DNA of 64,000 nucleotides from Marinobacterium mangrovicola (GTDB lineage: Bacteria; Pseudomonadota; Gammaproteobacteria; Pseudomonadales; Balneatricaceae), in NCBI RefSeq assembly GCF_004339595.1, contig NZ_SMFU01000009.1, positions 310,001 to 374,000 of the forward strand. Reading direction: 5' to 3'. Under the pieces are notes generated by a model, which did not search any database, was not told where the DNA came from, and was given only the letters and a program-made list of their open reading frames with translations. Positions 25,273 through 36,000 of this stretch are shown here, one piece after another; within the stretch, counting starts at the first letter, position 1, and every line of letters starts with the position of its first letter. The position numbers and the translations under genes were made by a program.

Positions 25273-25754
25273 TACTGCATCTGCTCAAGCGGGTAACGCT
25301 GCAGCTCGGTCATCGCCGTGCGTACCTGCTCGCCATGCTCCTTCTCCAGCTGCGCCATCTCCTTCTGGTATTCCCGCTTTTCTGCGCGACTCAGCGCTTT
25401 CCAGTCCTCAAGGAACGGGATGTGCTCGGTGGCCCGGTAGACCCGCTCTATCACGGCGAAGTTTTCGTGCTGGTGCAGATGCGGCGCCAGGTTATCCAGC
25501 ATCACTTTGACGCGGATACAGCCCTCGGTCATGGTCATCTTCTCGTCGTGCAGCACCGCCGACGCAATAATGCGGATACTGTCGATCAGATAACGACGCT
25601 GCTCCTGGGCCTGCTGCTCATATTCACGGGCCTGCTGCTCCTGCTGTTCGCGCAGCTCACGGGCAGTCTTGAGCTGGCGGTAGATAAGGGTACTCAGCAA
25701 CACAATGGCGACCAGGCCGATGGCGATCAGCGTGTAGGTCAAACTAGCACTCAT
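25272..25754 (-). CDS. DUF2489 membrane-anchored coiled-coil protein
   Basis: 160 residues. A single N-terminal membrane segment (about 6-24) leads to a Gln/Glu-rich coiled coil (about 30-55, REQQEQQAREYEQQAQEQR). The DUF2489 domain (RRYLIDSIRIIASAVLHDE, TEGCIRVKVMLDNL) follows. The family is widespread in Gammaproteobacteria without a known function. It heads a two-gene unit with the membrane protein at 24895. The operon is opposite in strand to the kinase cluster. Confidence 0.82.
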   Translation of the reverse strand: MSASLTYTLIAIGLVAIVLLSTLIYRQLKTARELREQQEQQAREYEQQAQEQRRYLIDSIRIIASAVLHDEKMTMTEGCIRVKVMLDNLAPHLHQHENFAVIERVYRATEHIPFLEDWKALSRAEKREYQKEMAQLEKEHGEQVRTAMTELQRYPLEQMQ

Positions 25755-25961
25755 CAGAACTCTCTTATGGTTGTGGCTTGCGGTTATGGCTTTCGATGTC
25801 AGCGTTGGGTTTCGGCTTAAAACTTCGTAAGGATCCGTTTCAGATGTATACGAAAAGCCCGAGCTAAGTGTTCAACTATTAAGCATATTATAGCGGCAGG
25901 GGATGCTGAGGATAACCCAGCCGCCCCGGTCGGGACGGCTGAGATAGAGAGGCTGAACGGC

Positions 25962-26936
25962 TTACTCGAAAGTGCGCGGGCGCAGCACATCCGGTTTCAG
26001 GAACGGCTTGTCGCCGGTGTTGTCATGCTGACCCAGAATCTGGCCATTAAACTCGGTGCCATAGCGGGTCCACTTGTGAAAGTTGTTGTACTTCTCACGG
26101 GTTTCCTTCGCATCCCCGGTATAGCGCGGGTCCTGTGGACGTTCGTGGCTGTTAACAAACATCGCCACATCCCAGGCCTGCTGATCGCTCAGTGAGCCCG
26201 GTTTACCCAGAGGCATATTGTTCTTGATGAACGAAGCCGCGGTGAAAACACGGGTCATACCGGCGCCCCAGTTATAGGAGTTATCCCCCCAGAGCGGCGG
26301 GAACACCACCTTGCCATCCACATGCTGGCCCTGGCCGTCAGCGCCGTGACAGACCGCACAGTTATCCGCATAAACCTGGGCACCACGCTCGTAATCGGCG
26401 GGCTGCTCCGGCTCACGCCCCAGATGGCTGAAACCACGGCCACCGATATTGGTTTCATAAACCTGGGCGCCCTTGGCCAGCCACTGATGATAAGCCACCA
26501 GCGCCAGCATATCGTCGCTGCCGTACTCCGGCGGCTTACCGTTCATAGAGAAGGAGAAACAGCCGGCGATGCGCTCTTCCAGCGAGTTCACATGCTGGTT
26601 CTTGCCACGGAAGTCCGGCAGCGTGGTCGCCGCCGGCCACACCGGCCCCGACCAGTTCATACGGCCCTCGCCCATATGGCAGCTCTTGCAGTTCATATCG
26701 TTGAAAACGTATTCACCGCGCTTCTGCTGGGTGTTCATGAACAGGTCACGCCCCTTCAGGATCACCTCTTTAAGCTGCGGCTTTATCGAGTCATCGTTCA
26801 TCAGATCATCGACGCTGGGGGCCTGGTGCACGTATTGCCCTTCTTTGAACGCAGGCAGTTGTACCGGCACGGAGTTTTCCGCCATCAGCGGCAGAGAAAC
26901 GGCGCCCAGCAGCGCGAATGCGATCAGCTTGTTCAT
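25962..26936 (-). CDS. tsdA: Dihaem cytochrome c, TsdA-like thiosulfate dehydrogenase
   Basis: 324 residues with a signal peptide (about 1-19). Haem sites are CKSCH (83-87) and CAVCH (193-197). Between them lies ERIAGCFSFSMNGKPP, whose Cys126 sits where TsdA has the unusual cysteine axial ligand of its active-site haem. The segment DDMLALVAYHQWLAKG is also TsdA-like. TsdA joins two thiosulfates into tetrathionate in the periplasm, or runs the reverse reaction. The ATG overlaps the stop of the upstream dihaem cytochrome gene by 4 bp, as in tsdBA operons. Other SoxA-related dihaem enzymes are possible. Confidence 0.65.
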   Translation of the reverse strand: MNKLIAFALLGAVSLPLMAENSVPVQLPAFKEGQYVHQAPSVDDLMNDDSIKPQLKEVILKGRDLFMNTQQKRGEYVFNDMNCKSCHMGEGRMNWSGPVWPAATTLPDFRGKNQHVNSLEERIAGCFSFSMNGKPPEYGSDDMLALVAYHQWLAKGAQVYETNIGGRGFSHLGREPEQPADYERGAQVYADNCAVCHGADGQGQHVDGKVVFPPLWGDNSYNWGAGMTRVFTAASFIKNNMPLGKPGSLSDQQAWDVAMFVNSHERPQDPRYTGDAKETREKYNNFHKWTRYGTEFNGQILGQHDNTGDKPFLKPDVLRPRTFE

Positions 26937-27589
26937 TGGCCTGCCCCCTTGATTGACTGGTGAGACAGATAGGCAGCCACCGCCTCGATCTGCTGTGGAT
27001 TCAGACGCCCGGCGATCGCCAGCATCAGCTGGTTTTCGTCGTTAGTGCGGGCGCCGCTCTGCCAGGCTTCCAGCTGCTTGCGCAGATAGCCCGCGTGCTG
27101 CCCGGCCAGGGCCGGGAAGGTCGACCCCACACCCTGGCTGTCGGGGCCGTGGCAGCTTTCGCAGGGCACAATGTAACTATCCCAATCGCCCTGTTTAACC
27201 AGCTTTTCACCCAGCGCCAGCACGCTGTCGTCAGCGGCTGCGGGGGTCGGCTGTGCCGACTGGCCCTGGTAGTAAGCCGCCACATCATCGATCTGCTGAT
27301 CGCTGAGATTGGCCGCATTGGGCACCATAATCGGATCGCTGCCGCGGCCATCGCGATAGTCACGCAGCTGACGCGCCAGATAGCCAGCATCGAGCCCCGC
27401 CAGGCGCGGAAAGCCTGCCGCATCGTTACCGGCGCCATCCACACCGTGGCAGGCCAGGCAGGGTGCCCCACCCTTGCCATCGCCCTGCATCACCAATTGC
27501 TGACCGGCTGCGGGATCGCCTTCGGCCCGGGCAAGCCCAAGCGTCAGCATCATCGCGGCCAGGCCCAACCCTACCTGGAATCTTCTCAT
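26933..27589 (-). CDS. tsdB: Dihaem cytochrome c (c4 / TsdB type)
   Basis: 218 residues with a signal peptide (about 1-22). Two tandem class I domains carry CLACH (44-48) and CESCH (143-147), each followed by the conserved PRLAGLDAGYLARQL or PALAGQHAGYLRKQL segment of cytochrome c4. It precedes the TsdA-like gene and overlaps it by 4 bp. In tsdBA systems TsdB takes electrons from TsdA and hands them to the oxidase chain. GGGAG stands 8 nt before the ATG. Confidence 0.72.
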   Translation of the reverse strand: MRRFQVGLGLAAMMLTLGLARAEGDPAAGQQLVMQGDGKGGAPCLACHGVDGAGNDAAGFPRLAGLDAGYLARQLRDYRDGRGSDPIMVPNAANLSDQQIDDVAAYYQGQSAQPTPAAADDSVLALGEKLVKQGDWDSYIVPCESCHGPDSQGVGSTFPALAGQHAGYLRKQLEAWQSGARTNDENQLMLAIAGRLNPQQIEAVAAYLSHQSIKGAGQ

Positions 27590-27952
27590 TGTTTTGCTCC
27601 CATTAGCGTCCGTTTCCCCTCTATCCAGCGAAAACCAGCAAGAAGGTGTCGTCGTCCCGATAGATCATAGACCCTATTCGACTTATATTTAAATACATCT
27701 AATATAGATCTTTCTAATTTACCTGCTGATTTAACTTCTAATTTTAGAACGCCACAGACTCCCGCCGTGATCCCTCCACCTGTCTGTGCTAATATTGCCG
27801 GCTGTTTTTACCCTACCCTGAGCCGCAATCGTTGCTGCCTGCTGTCTGTTTCAGCTGGCTTAAAACGCTTTGCTGCCCGCCGGCAGGACAGCTGTCCTGC
27901 GGTAACTATCCAATATGTCATTCATCCGTCTGAACTAAGAATCGGGACTCTC
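27590..27952. other. Divergent promoter region with a 13-bp palindrome
   Basis: 363 bp between the divergent cytochrome operon and the SulP gene. It is much more AT-rich than its surroundings at 27680-27750. It contains the perfect palindrome atcta-ata-tagat (27697-27709), a candidate operator. A frame runs from 27767 into the SulP gene but gives an unnatural cysteine- and proline-rich N-terminus and is not taken as coding. Confidence 0.45.
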
Positions 27953-29443
27953 ATGATTGCAACGCTAAAGTCGGGCTGGTCTCTACAGAATTTACGCGGC
28001 GATGTCCTCGCCGGGCTTGTCGTGGCACTGGCCCTGATTCCGGAAGCGATCGCCTTCTCCATCATCGCCGGGGTCGATCCCAAGGTCGGTCTGTACGCCT
28101 CTTTCTGTATCGCTGTGGTCACCGCGTTTTTTGGCGGCCGCCCGGGGATGATCTCCGCCGCCACCGGCGCCATGGCGCTGTTGATGGTGACCCTGGTGAA
28201 GGAGCACGGCCTGGAATACTTGATGGCGGCCACGCTGCTGACCGGTGTGTTCCAGATTATCGCCGGCTTCCTGAAGCTCGGTTCCCTGATGCGCTTCGTA
28301 TCGCGCTCGGTGGTCACCGGCTTCGTCAACGCCCTGGCAATCCTGATCTTTATGGCGCAGCTGCCGGAGCTGACCGATGTGACCTGGCATGTCTACGCCA
28401 TGACCGCAGCGGGACTCGGCATCATCTACCTCTTCCCCTACGTGCCCAAGCTGGGGAAACTGATCCCCTCGCCACTGGTGTGCATTCTGCTGCTCACCGC
28501 CGTATCCATGGCGCTGGGGCTGAATATCAACACCGTTGGCGATATGGGTGAACTGCCCGACGCGCTGCCGGTATTCCTCTGGCCGGACGTGCCGCTGAAC
28601 CTGGAAACCCTGTGGATCATCCTGCCCTACTCCCTGCCGCTGGCAGTGGTGGGCCTGCTTGAGTCACTGATGACCGCCACCATCGTCGATGACCTGACCG
28701 ACACCTCCAGCGACAAGAACCGCGAGTGCAAGGGCCAGGGTACTGCCAACATCGTATCGGGCCTGTTTGGCGGCATGGCCGGTTGCGCCATGATCGGCCA
28801 GTCCGTGATCAACGTGAAATCCGGCGGCCGCACCCGTATCTCCACGCTGATCGCCGGTGTCGTGCTGCTGATCCTGGTGGTGTTCCTGGATAAATGGGTT
28901 TCCCAGATCCCCATGGCCGCTCTGGTGGCGGTGATGATCATGGTGTCCATCGGTACCTTCAGCTGGGAATCGATCATCAACCTGAAGAAGCATCCGCTCT
29001 CTACTAATCTGGTGATGCTGGTCACCGTGGCGATCGTTGTAGCGACCCACAACCTGGCTCTTGGTGTATTCGCCGGTGTGCTGCTGGCGGCGCTGTTCTT
29101 CGCCAACAAGATCGGTCAGTACCTCTATATCGACAGTGAACTGAGCGAAAACCAGCAGGAGCGCCGCTACCAGGTGGTGGGCCAGGTGTTCTTCAGCTCC
29201 TCTGAGAAGTTCACCGCCGCGTTCGACTTCAAGGAAGATATCGACAGGATCGTGATTGATCTGAGTCATGCACATTTCTGGGATATCACGGCAGTATCCG
29301 CACTCGACAAGGTGGTGATTAAATTCCGCCGCGAAGGCACAGAGGTCGAAGTAATCGGCCTTAACGAAGCCAGCGCTACCATCGTCGACCGCTTTGCCGT
29401 GCACGATAAGCCGGAAGCGGTTGACCAGTTGATGGGCCACTGA
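27953..29443 (+). CDS. SulP-family inorganic anion transporter (sulfate or bicarbonate) with STAS domain
   Basis: 496 residues from the ATG at 27953. The first half shows the SulP signature ([28 protein letters not shown]), and there are about 12-14 membrane segments. The C-terminal STAS domain (about 405-490; [20 protein letters not shown]) completes the family layout. Bacterial members move sulfate, bicarbonate (BicA) or dicarboxylates, usually with Na+ or H+. The short length and the immediate universal stress protein downstream fit the BicA-like subgroup, but the substrate is not decidable here. The divergent cytochrome operon may hint at sulfur metabolism. Confidence 0.88.
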   Translation: MIATLKSGWSLQNLRGDVLAGLVVALALIPEAIAFSIIAGVDPKVGLYASFCIAVVTAFFGGRPGMISAATGAMALLMVTLVKEHGLEYLMAATLLTGVFQIIAGFLKLGSLMRFVSRSVVTGFVNALAILIFMAQLPELTDVTWHVYAMTAAGLGIIYLFPYVPKLGKLIPSPLVCILLLTAVSMALGLNINTVGDMGELPDALPVFLWPDVPLNLETLWIILPYSLPLAVVGLLESLMTATIVDDLTDTSSDKNRECKGQGTANIVSGLFGGMAGCAMIGQSVINVKSGGRTRISTLIAGVVLLILVVFLDKWVSQIPMAALVAVMIMVSIGTFSWESIINLKKHPLSTNLVMLVTVAIVVATHNLALGVFAGVLLAALFFANKIGQYLYIDSELSENQQERRYQVVGQVFFSSSEKFTAAFDFKEDIDRIVIDLSHAHFWDITAVSALDKVVIKFRREGTEVEVIGLNEASATIVDRFAVHDKPEAVDQLMGH

Positions 29444-29498
29444 TATTCCTGAAAGAAAAACCGACAAGGGCCTTAAAAGGCCCTAATGAGGAGTGCCC

Positions 29499-30341
29499 AT
29501 GAATCGAGTGATCGCCTGTATCGATGGTGTTGGCGAGCGCGCCAGCGGCATCTGTGACGCCGCGAGCTGGGCCAGCCTGAGACTGGACGTCCCGCTCAAG
29601 CTGCTGCATGTGCTGGACCGCAGCCAGTACCCCACGGGGACCGACCTGACCGGCTCCATCGGTCTGGGTTCACGGGAAGCGCTGCTGGAAGAGCTGGCAG
29701 ACTTGGACGAAAAGCGCGGCAAACTGGCCCGCGAACAGGGCCGCCTGATGCTCGACGCCGCCAGGGAGCACGCCGTTGCCGATGGCATCGCCGAGCCCGA
29801 GGTGCTGCAGCGTCACGGTGATCTGGTGGAAACCCTGCAGGAACTGGAACAGGACACCCGCTTGCTGGTGTTCGGCCGCGGCGGCAGTGCCGGTGAGACC
29901 CTGGGCCGTAACGTGGAAGCGGTGATCCGCGCCCTGCACCGCCCGATGCTGTTACTGCCGGATGATTTCAAAGCACCGGAGCGTTTCCTGATCGCCTACG
30001 ACGGCAGCCCCACCTCCCGCAAGGCGGTGGATATGGTGGCGCAGAGTCCGCTGTTCACCGGTATTCCCTGTGATCTGCTGATGATTGCTCCCTCCACCAA
30101 CGACGTGAAGCTGGAGCTGAAGCAGGCACAAGATAAGCTGACCCAGGCGGGTTTCGATGTCACTGCCGAAATCCTCGCCGGCGATGTGGAGCAGACCCTG
30201 CTTAACGAGGTGGTGATGCGTCGCGCCGATATGCTGGTGATGGGCGCTTACGGCCACTCCCGCATTCGCCAGATGCTGGTGGGCAGCACCACCAGCAACC
30301 TGATCCGCCAGACCCGCGTTCCTTTGCTGTTACTTCGCTAG
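29499..30341 (+). CDS. Tandem universal stress protein (two UspA domains)
   Basis: 280 residues. ATG at 29499 is preceded by GAGGAG; a GTG two codons earlier is less likely. Two UspA folds are present (about 1-150 and 160-280). The second has the ATP-binding pattern in full (MGAYGHSRIRQMLVGSTT), while the first has a weaker one (FGRGGSAGETLGRNV). It follows the SulP gene by 55 bp, and the pair probably forms an operon closed by the terminator at 30371. Usp domains next to transporters often regulate them through nucleotide binding, an inference here. Confidence 0.88.
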   Translation: MNRVIACIDGVGERASGICDAASWASLRLDVPLKLLHVLDRSQYPTGTDLTGSIGLGSREALLEELADLDEKRGKLAREQGRLMLDAAREHAVADGIAEPEVLQRHGDLVETLQELEQDTRLLVFGRGGSAGETLGRNVEAVIRALHRPMLLLPDDFKAPERFLIAYDGSPTSRKAVDMVAQSPLFTGIPCDLLMIAPSTNDVKLELKQAQDKLTQAGFDVTAEILAGDVEQTLLNEVVMRRADMLVMGAYGHSRIRQMLVGSTTSNLIRQTRVPLLLLR

Positions 30342-30370
30342 ACGCTCTAGCCAGCAAAAACCGTAAACAG

Positions 30371-30396
30371 AAAAGCAGCCAAACGGCTGCTTTTTC
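30371..30396. terminator. Intrinsic terminator between the Usp gene and the GNAT gene
   Basis: The stem aaaagcagcc / ggctgctttt has a 4-nt loop (aaac) and a T-run at 30391-30395. The A-run on the left side lets it also serve the convergent GNAT gene. Confidence 0.88.
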
Positions 30397-30426
30397 TTTG
30401 GTGCCTATCAGGCAGAACAAACAGCC

Positions 30427-30933
30427 TTACTCAGTTGCAGTCTGCTCCTCCTTGTAAACCCTGAGCCCCCGCGCCTGGTAATTCTTCAACGCATTGGGAT
30501 GATCAAAGGTGCAGGTGTGCACCCATACCCGTTCCGTACCCGCCCAGTCCCAGGCGGACTGAATGGCATGACTGAGCAGCGGCCCGCCAAATCCTTTAGC
30601 GATAAATCCCGGCGCCAGGCCGAAATAGCGGATCTCCGCGTTGACGCCATCCGGACGGAACAGCTCGTAATAGCCGGCAATACTGCCGCGGTAATAGGCC
30701 ACCCAGGTGCGATGCTGCTCGTGTTCCACCTGGGCTTTCCACTGCGCGTCACTCCAGCTGTCCAGGTCGCCCCATTCCCATTCACTGCCAACCAGCGAAT
30801 ATAAGAATCGGTTGAACGGGTACTGCGGCTCTTCGCTCTCGACAACACTCAGGCTACCAGGCAAAGGCTTGGCGTTCAGCTCAGTCTGCGCCGTCATTTC
30901 CAGGTAATAGGTGGTGTAAAAACCGCTACTCAT
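30427..30933 (-). CDS. GNAT-family N-acetyltransferase
   Basis: 168 residues from the ATG at 30931-30933, which has an excellent AAGGGAGG site 5 nt upstream. A longer frame to 30984 lacks this. The acetyl-CoA motif region is visible (YFGLAPGFIAKGFGGPLLSHA), followed by ERVWVHTCTFDHPNALKNYQ, typical of small-molecule or peptide acetyltransferases. Substrate unknown. It is convergent with the Usp gene. Confidence 0.82.
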   Translation of the reverse strand: MSSGFYTTYYLEMTAQTELNAKPLPGSLSVVESEEPQYPFNRFLYSLVGSEWEWGDLDSWSDAQWKAQVEHEQHRTWVAYYRGSIAGYYELFRPDGVNAEIRYFGLAPGFIAKGFGGPLLSHAIQSAWDWAGTERVWVHTCTFDHPNALKNYQARGLRVYKEEQTATE

Positions 30934-31015
30934 TAATCCTCCCTTATCCGCACAGATCGGTCGCTGATCCCTGCTGCTGTTCATTCTGATTATTCAATCG
31001 ACTCTCTCAACCGAC

Positions 31016-33061
31016 TCAATGCTCGAGTATCCGCTCCCGTAGCGCGCTAGCTCTATGCACCCGCGTAGCAACCGCTTCGTAGAGGCGCGCGCGCGAGGGC
31101 AGCACCAGGGTAAAGCAGTCACTGGCGCGGGTAATGCCGGTGTAGATCAGCTCCCGGGTCAGCACCGGGTTGGGGCCCGGCGGCAACACCATGGCGGTGT
31201 GCGCAAACTCGGAGCCCTGGGACTTATGCACCGTCATCGCGAACACCGTTTCCACATTCTGCAATCGGCTCGGCAGCACCCATTTCAACGAACTGTCGGG
31301 CAGCGGAAACACCACTCTCAGCACCTTCCCGCCCTCACCATCTGGCACCGCCAAACAGATGCCGATATCACCGTTCATCAGCCCCAGCGAATAGTCGTTG
31401 CGGGTCAGAATCACCGGTCGTCCCTCATACCAGAGGGTATCAGGCACAATCAGCCCGGCACCAGCCAGGGCCTGTTCGATGGACTCGTTCTGACCTTCAA
31501 CACCCCAAGGGCCCTTGCGCAGGGCGCAGAGGATACGGAACTGGCTGAACGCCTCCAGCACCTCCTTGCCCCAGCGCTCCCAGGCAGGATCGGTCAGCTC
31601 TCCGGCGTTCGGTTTGCTGGCGTGCAGCTGCTCAAGATAAGCACGATACCCGGGCGCACCGCGCCTGCGGCCCAGCACGCCGCCATCCAGCAACAGCGGT
31701 TTAAGCTGGCGCTGCTGATCGCCGCCCGGCTCCAATAGCGCAAGCTCAGCCGAGCCGCCCAGAAGAATCGTCTCCACCGCTGTCGAGTCGCCCTCGTTGA
31801 CCGCCCGCGCCAGCCGCCCAATACCGCTGTCAGCGCCAAACCGGTGGCTGTGCCTGAGCATCACGATCTGCTGCGCCAGCGGCTGCTCTCCAGCTTCCCC
31901 TTCGCGTTGCTGCCAGGAGCCCAGGCCAGGGCATCCTGCGGCAACCGCCCATTCCAACGAGCCTTTGCTGTAACCGCCCTGCTGCGCCTGCTGGCAGAGA
32001 TCCCCGAGCACGGCGCCGGCTTCCACCGACGCCAGCTGGTCCTTGTCACCCAGCAATATCAGCCGCGCCTGTGCTGGCAGTGCCTGCAACAGCGAGTGCA
32101 TCATCTCCAGGTCGATCATCGAGGCTTCATCGACGACCACCAGATCGGCGTGCAGCGGATTACCGGCATGGTGACGGAAGCGGCGGCTATCCGGCCTTGA
32201 GACCAGCAGACGGTGCAGCGTACTCACCTCGGTGGGCACATCCTTGTTCATGCCATCCGGCAGCGAGTTAACCGCACGGCTGATCGACTCGGTCAGTCGC
32301 GCCGCGGCCTTGCCGGTGGGCGCCGCCAGGCGGATTCGCAGGGTTCTTCCCTCATCACGCGCCTGGGTTTGCAGCAGCGCCAGCAATCGCACGACAGTGG
32401 TGGTTTTACCGGTACCTGGGCCGCCGGTGATGATGCCGAAACGGCCCCTTGCGCCGAGGGCGCAGGCCAGACGCTGCCAGTCCATCGTTTCCGGATCGCT
32501 GCCCGGGAACAGCAGATCGAGCTTTGCCGCGAGCCCGGAAGGTGCAGTCTCTCCGGTGAGCAGCAGCCGCTGGCGAATAAACTCAGCCACTGCGATCTCG
32601 TAGTGCCACTGCCGCCGCAGGTAGAGCCTTGAAGGCCTGCCCTGATGCAGCACCAGCGGTGAGTTACCAGCCCCCTGTTGCACCAGCGCCGAACCGCTCA
32701 AGCTGTCGAGCCAGGCGTTTAACGTCAGTCCGCCAAGCAACTCACTGGGCCGGTCCGGCAGCTGTTCGCCATAGGCGCCCTCCGGCGGCAGCGACAACGC
32801 CGCATCGGGGTCGCTCAGCGTGGCATCAAGATCCAGGCAGATGTGGCCACGACCGAGCTGGTGGCTGCAGAACACCGCCGCCAGAATCAGCTCCGCCGGC
32901 GCCGCTCTATCCAGTTCCGCCAGCATCCGCGCCAGCGCCAGGTCCAGGCCGCGAATCCAGCCCTGGCTGTGCCAGCGCTCCAGCACCTCCCAGAGGCGTG
33001 CGCCGCTAAGATCCGCCTCTACCGCAAACAGGTCATCCTGCAGCCCTTCAATCTTATCCAC
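31016..33061 (-). CDS. recD: Exodeoxyribonuclease V alpha chain (RecD helicase)
   Basis: 681 residues from a GTG at 33059-33061 (VDKIEGLQDDLF), which overlaps the recB stop and has GAGGAG upstream. An ATG at 33113-33115 would lengthen it by 18 residues inside recB. Walker A is GGPGTGKTTT, Walker B is in VVDEASMIDLEMM, and the superfamily 1B C-terminal motifs end with TVHKSQGSEF and YTGITRA. RecD is the fast 5'-3' motor of RecBCD, which repairs double-strand breaks and degrades foreign linear DNA. It contains a longer low-complexity insertion near 385-415 than E. coli RecD. Last gene of recC-recB-recD. Confidence 0.95.
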   Translation of the reverse strand: MDKIEGLQDDLFAVEADLSGARLWEVLERWHSQGWIRGLDLALARMLAELDRAAPAELILAAVFCSHQLGRGHICLDLDATLSDPDAALSLPPEGAYGEQLPDRPSELLGGLTLNAWLDSLSGSALVQQGAGNSPLVLHQGRPSRLYLRRQWHYEIAVAEFIRQRLLLTGETAPSGLAAKLDLLFPGSDPETMDWQRLACALGARGRFGIITGGPGTGKTTTVVRLLALLQTQARDEGRTLRIRLAAPTGKAAARLTESISRAVNSLPDGMNKDVPTEVSTLHRLLVSRPDSRRFRHHAGNPLHADLVVVDEASMIDLEMMHSLLQALPAQARLILLGDKDQLASVEAGAVLGDLCQQAQQGGYSKGSLEWAVAAGCPGLGSWQQREGEAGEQPLAQQIVMLRHSHRFGADSGIGRLARAVNEGDSTAVETILLGGSAELALLEPGGDQQRQLKPLLLDGGVLGRRRGAPGYRAYLEQLHASKPNAGELTDPAWERWGKEVLEAFSQFRILCALRKGPWGVEGQNESIEQALAGAGLIVPDTLWYEGRPVILTRNDYSLGLMNGDIGICLAVPDGEGGKVLRVVFPLPDSSLKWVLPSRLQNVETVFAMTVHKSQGSEFAHTAMVLPPGPNPVLTRELIYTGITRASDCFTLVLPSRARLYEAVATRVHRASALRERILEH

Positions 33062-36000
33062 AGGCCTGCTCCTCAGATTCTCTGTTAATGAGCGTTTTTC
33101 CGGCAAAGAGATCATCCAGCTCCAGGATCAGCTCCACCGGCGGGCGATCCACAAAGGCACCGTGGCGCGTGGGTTCCTCGATTCCACGCAGGAAAAGGTA
33201 GAGCGAGCCGCCGACATACTGCTGATAGCCCGCTGCCGGGTCCGCCGCATAATCGGGCAGACGCGATTTCAACAGCCGGTGCAGCGCCAGGGTATAGAGC
33301 ACGTACTGCAGGTCGTAACGCTTGTGCAGTATCGCCTCGCGCATGGCGCTTTCGGTGTAGGCACTGCTATCGGTGCCGAGCCAGTTGGATTTGTAATCCG
33401 CTACCCAATAGCGCCCCTGGTGCTCAAACAGCAGGTCGATAAAGCCCTTGAGCATGCCGTTGAGCTGACCCCACTCCAGTTTCGGTCGCGGCTCTCCGGG
33501 CAGCACCCATTTGCGCACCCGGCGATCCAGCTCACTCACGTCCAACGCGGCGCTGGAGAACCAGAACTCCATCTCTGCCTTGGCGGTTTCCAGCCCGGCC
33601 AGGCTTACACTTTCACCCTCTCCCAGCGGCAGCGGCGTATCCAGCAGACGCACCAGCCAGTCATCGAGCAGCTCGCGCCAGCCCTCCCAGTCGCGTCGCT
33701 GACAGCGCGGTTCCAGGAAACCGGCCCGCAGTGGTTCATCCACAACCACCCGGTCGAAGCCCTCATCGGCGGCCCACTCCAGCATGCCGTGGAGGAAGGT
33801 GCCCGCCGCCGGACCTTTCCAGAAGCGGTGGATATCGGGATTGCCCTCGATCAGCGGCAGGCCCGGCGTTTCATCGCGGGTTTCCAGCACGTTGTCGTCA
33901 TCCGCCGTTTCCGCGGCCTCATTGGCGGCAGGCTGATCCGACTCCTGCATTCCCTTGAGACGGGCGATGGCGGAATAACTGGCGATCCACCAACGCTCGG
34001 TATCGGGCTCGCGGGTCACCCGCTCGGCGGGCCTGAGCTCATCGCGCTCAGCAGCCGCCGGAAGACGTGCGTCCTCTGCGGCCGGCAGCGGTTCCAGCGC
34101 CAGCACTTCTGCAGTGCAAAGCGCGGTAAAGGCGGTTTCGATGCTTCCCTCACTACCTGAAAGCAGCTGCCCCAGTGCGCTTTTGCCCACATCCTTCAGC
34201 TCGGCCAGGCCGATCCAGCAGGCGTGTACCGGGCGGGTCAGCGCCACGTAGAGCAGGCGCAGATCTTCCTGCAGACGCTCCTGGTCCGCCCGTTTCTGCG
34301 CGTCCTTGTCGTCCTTATCCAGTTCGATGGCGGTACCGCCAGCTTCATCGTGATAGAGATAACTGCCGTTGCGCGCACTGACAGGACGGCAATCGCTGAT
34401 AAAGGGCAGAAACACCAGCGGATACTCCAGCCCCTTGGATTTGTGGATGGTGATCACCTGCACCCGATCCGCGTCGCTTTCCAGACGCAGCACCCGCTCT
34501 TCGGCATCGCCCTGACGCTCTACCAGCTGCTCCGCCAGCCAGCGCACCATTGCCAGCTCACCATCAAGCTGCTGGCTGGCCTGCTGCAGAATCTCGCCCA
34601 GGTGCAGCAGGTTAGTCAGTACCCGCTCACCTTCGATGCTTTGCAGCAGCCGCGCCGGCAATTCGAAAGCATCCAGCCAGCGGCGGATCAGCGCCAGCAC
34701 GCCGTGACGGCGCCAGTGATCGCGCAGGCTGCGGAACAGCTCGACCCGCTGTTCCCAGAGCAGCTCGTCGCGGTTGAGTCGCTCCAGCTCCACCAGCGCC
34801 AGTCCCAAGGTCTGACTCGCCAGCGCCTCATGGATCAGTCCCGGCTGTTCCGGCTCTGCGCAGGCCTTGAGCCAGCGCCAAAGATCCTGGGATTCCTGAC
34901 TATCAAACACCGATTCCCGGTCCGACAGGTAAACGCTGCGTACATCGCGCTTCTCCAGTGCCTGGCGGATCAACTGCGCCTCGCTGCCGGTACGCACCAG
35001 GATCGCGATATCACCGGGCCGCAGCGGCTTCAGCTTCGCATCGGGATGCCGGAAGCCAGCCTTGCCCTGCTGGGACAGAGTCAGCAAACGGCAAATCTGG
35101 CTGGCCGTGGTATTGGCCATAGCCGCGCGAAACTCCGGCTTAGTAGCGGCCTCGTCAGCCCCCAGGTGCCAGGCGGTTAACGCCGATACAGCTTCACCGG
35201 ACACCACCAACCGCTCCTTGCGGCCGTTCGCCTCTACCGGCATAAACGGCAGCGGGTTGTCCTCGCCGCTGCCGAACTGGAAGGCCCCGGCGGACTGGCT
35301 GTCTTCCGCTTCTTCAAACAGGGTATTCACCGCCGCCACCATCGACTCGGAGGAGCGGAAGTTGGTGCCCAGCGTATAGAGCGCGCCGGCACAATCGCGG
35401 CGCGCCTTAAGATAGGTGTGGATATCGGCGCCGCGGAAGGCGTAGATCGCCTGCTTGGGATCGCCGATCATCAGCAGCGCACTGCGCTCGGGATCAGCGT
35501 CGGCGTAGATCCGGCGGAAGCTCTGGTACTGCGTCGGGTCCGTATCCTGAAACTCGTCGATCAGCGCCACCGGGTACTGCTGTACGATCTGCCGCGCCAG
35601 CCGCGGGCCTGCATCCTCGTCCGCCAGGGCCCCAGCCAAGCGAGTCAGCAGATCATCAAAGCCCAAGGTCGCTACGCGGCGCTTGTTCTGCTCTACCCGA
35701 GCAGCGACCCAACGGGCCGCATGAACACGTACCGGGTTGAGGTCCGGGCTGGTTTCCAGATGATCCGCCAGCTGCTGCAGCGCATCGAACACCTCATGCT
35801 GCGGCGTGCCATCGGGCTGAAATTTCTTGTTGGTCTTGCTGCGCAGCTTTTCACTGCCAAAGTTCGCCAGCAGCTTGGCATCGCCCTCATCGCCCTGGCT
35901 CCACTCCAGCATGCTCTGGAACTGCTCCGGCAGTTTCTCCGCCTTATAGACCTGTTTGCTCAGCGCGCCCTTTTCCACAGCCGCGAATATCAGGCCTTCT

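Noticed and set aside
27767-27952. N-terminal extension of the SulP transporter
   Set aside because: The added 62 residues are rich in Cys and Pro and precede an ATG that begins a standard SulP N-terminus; the DNA looks like promoter.
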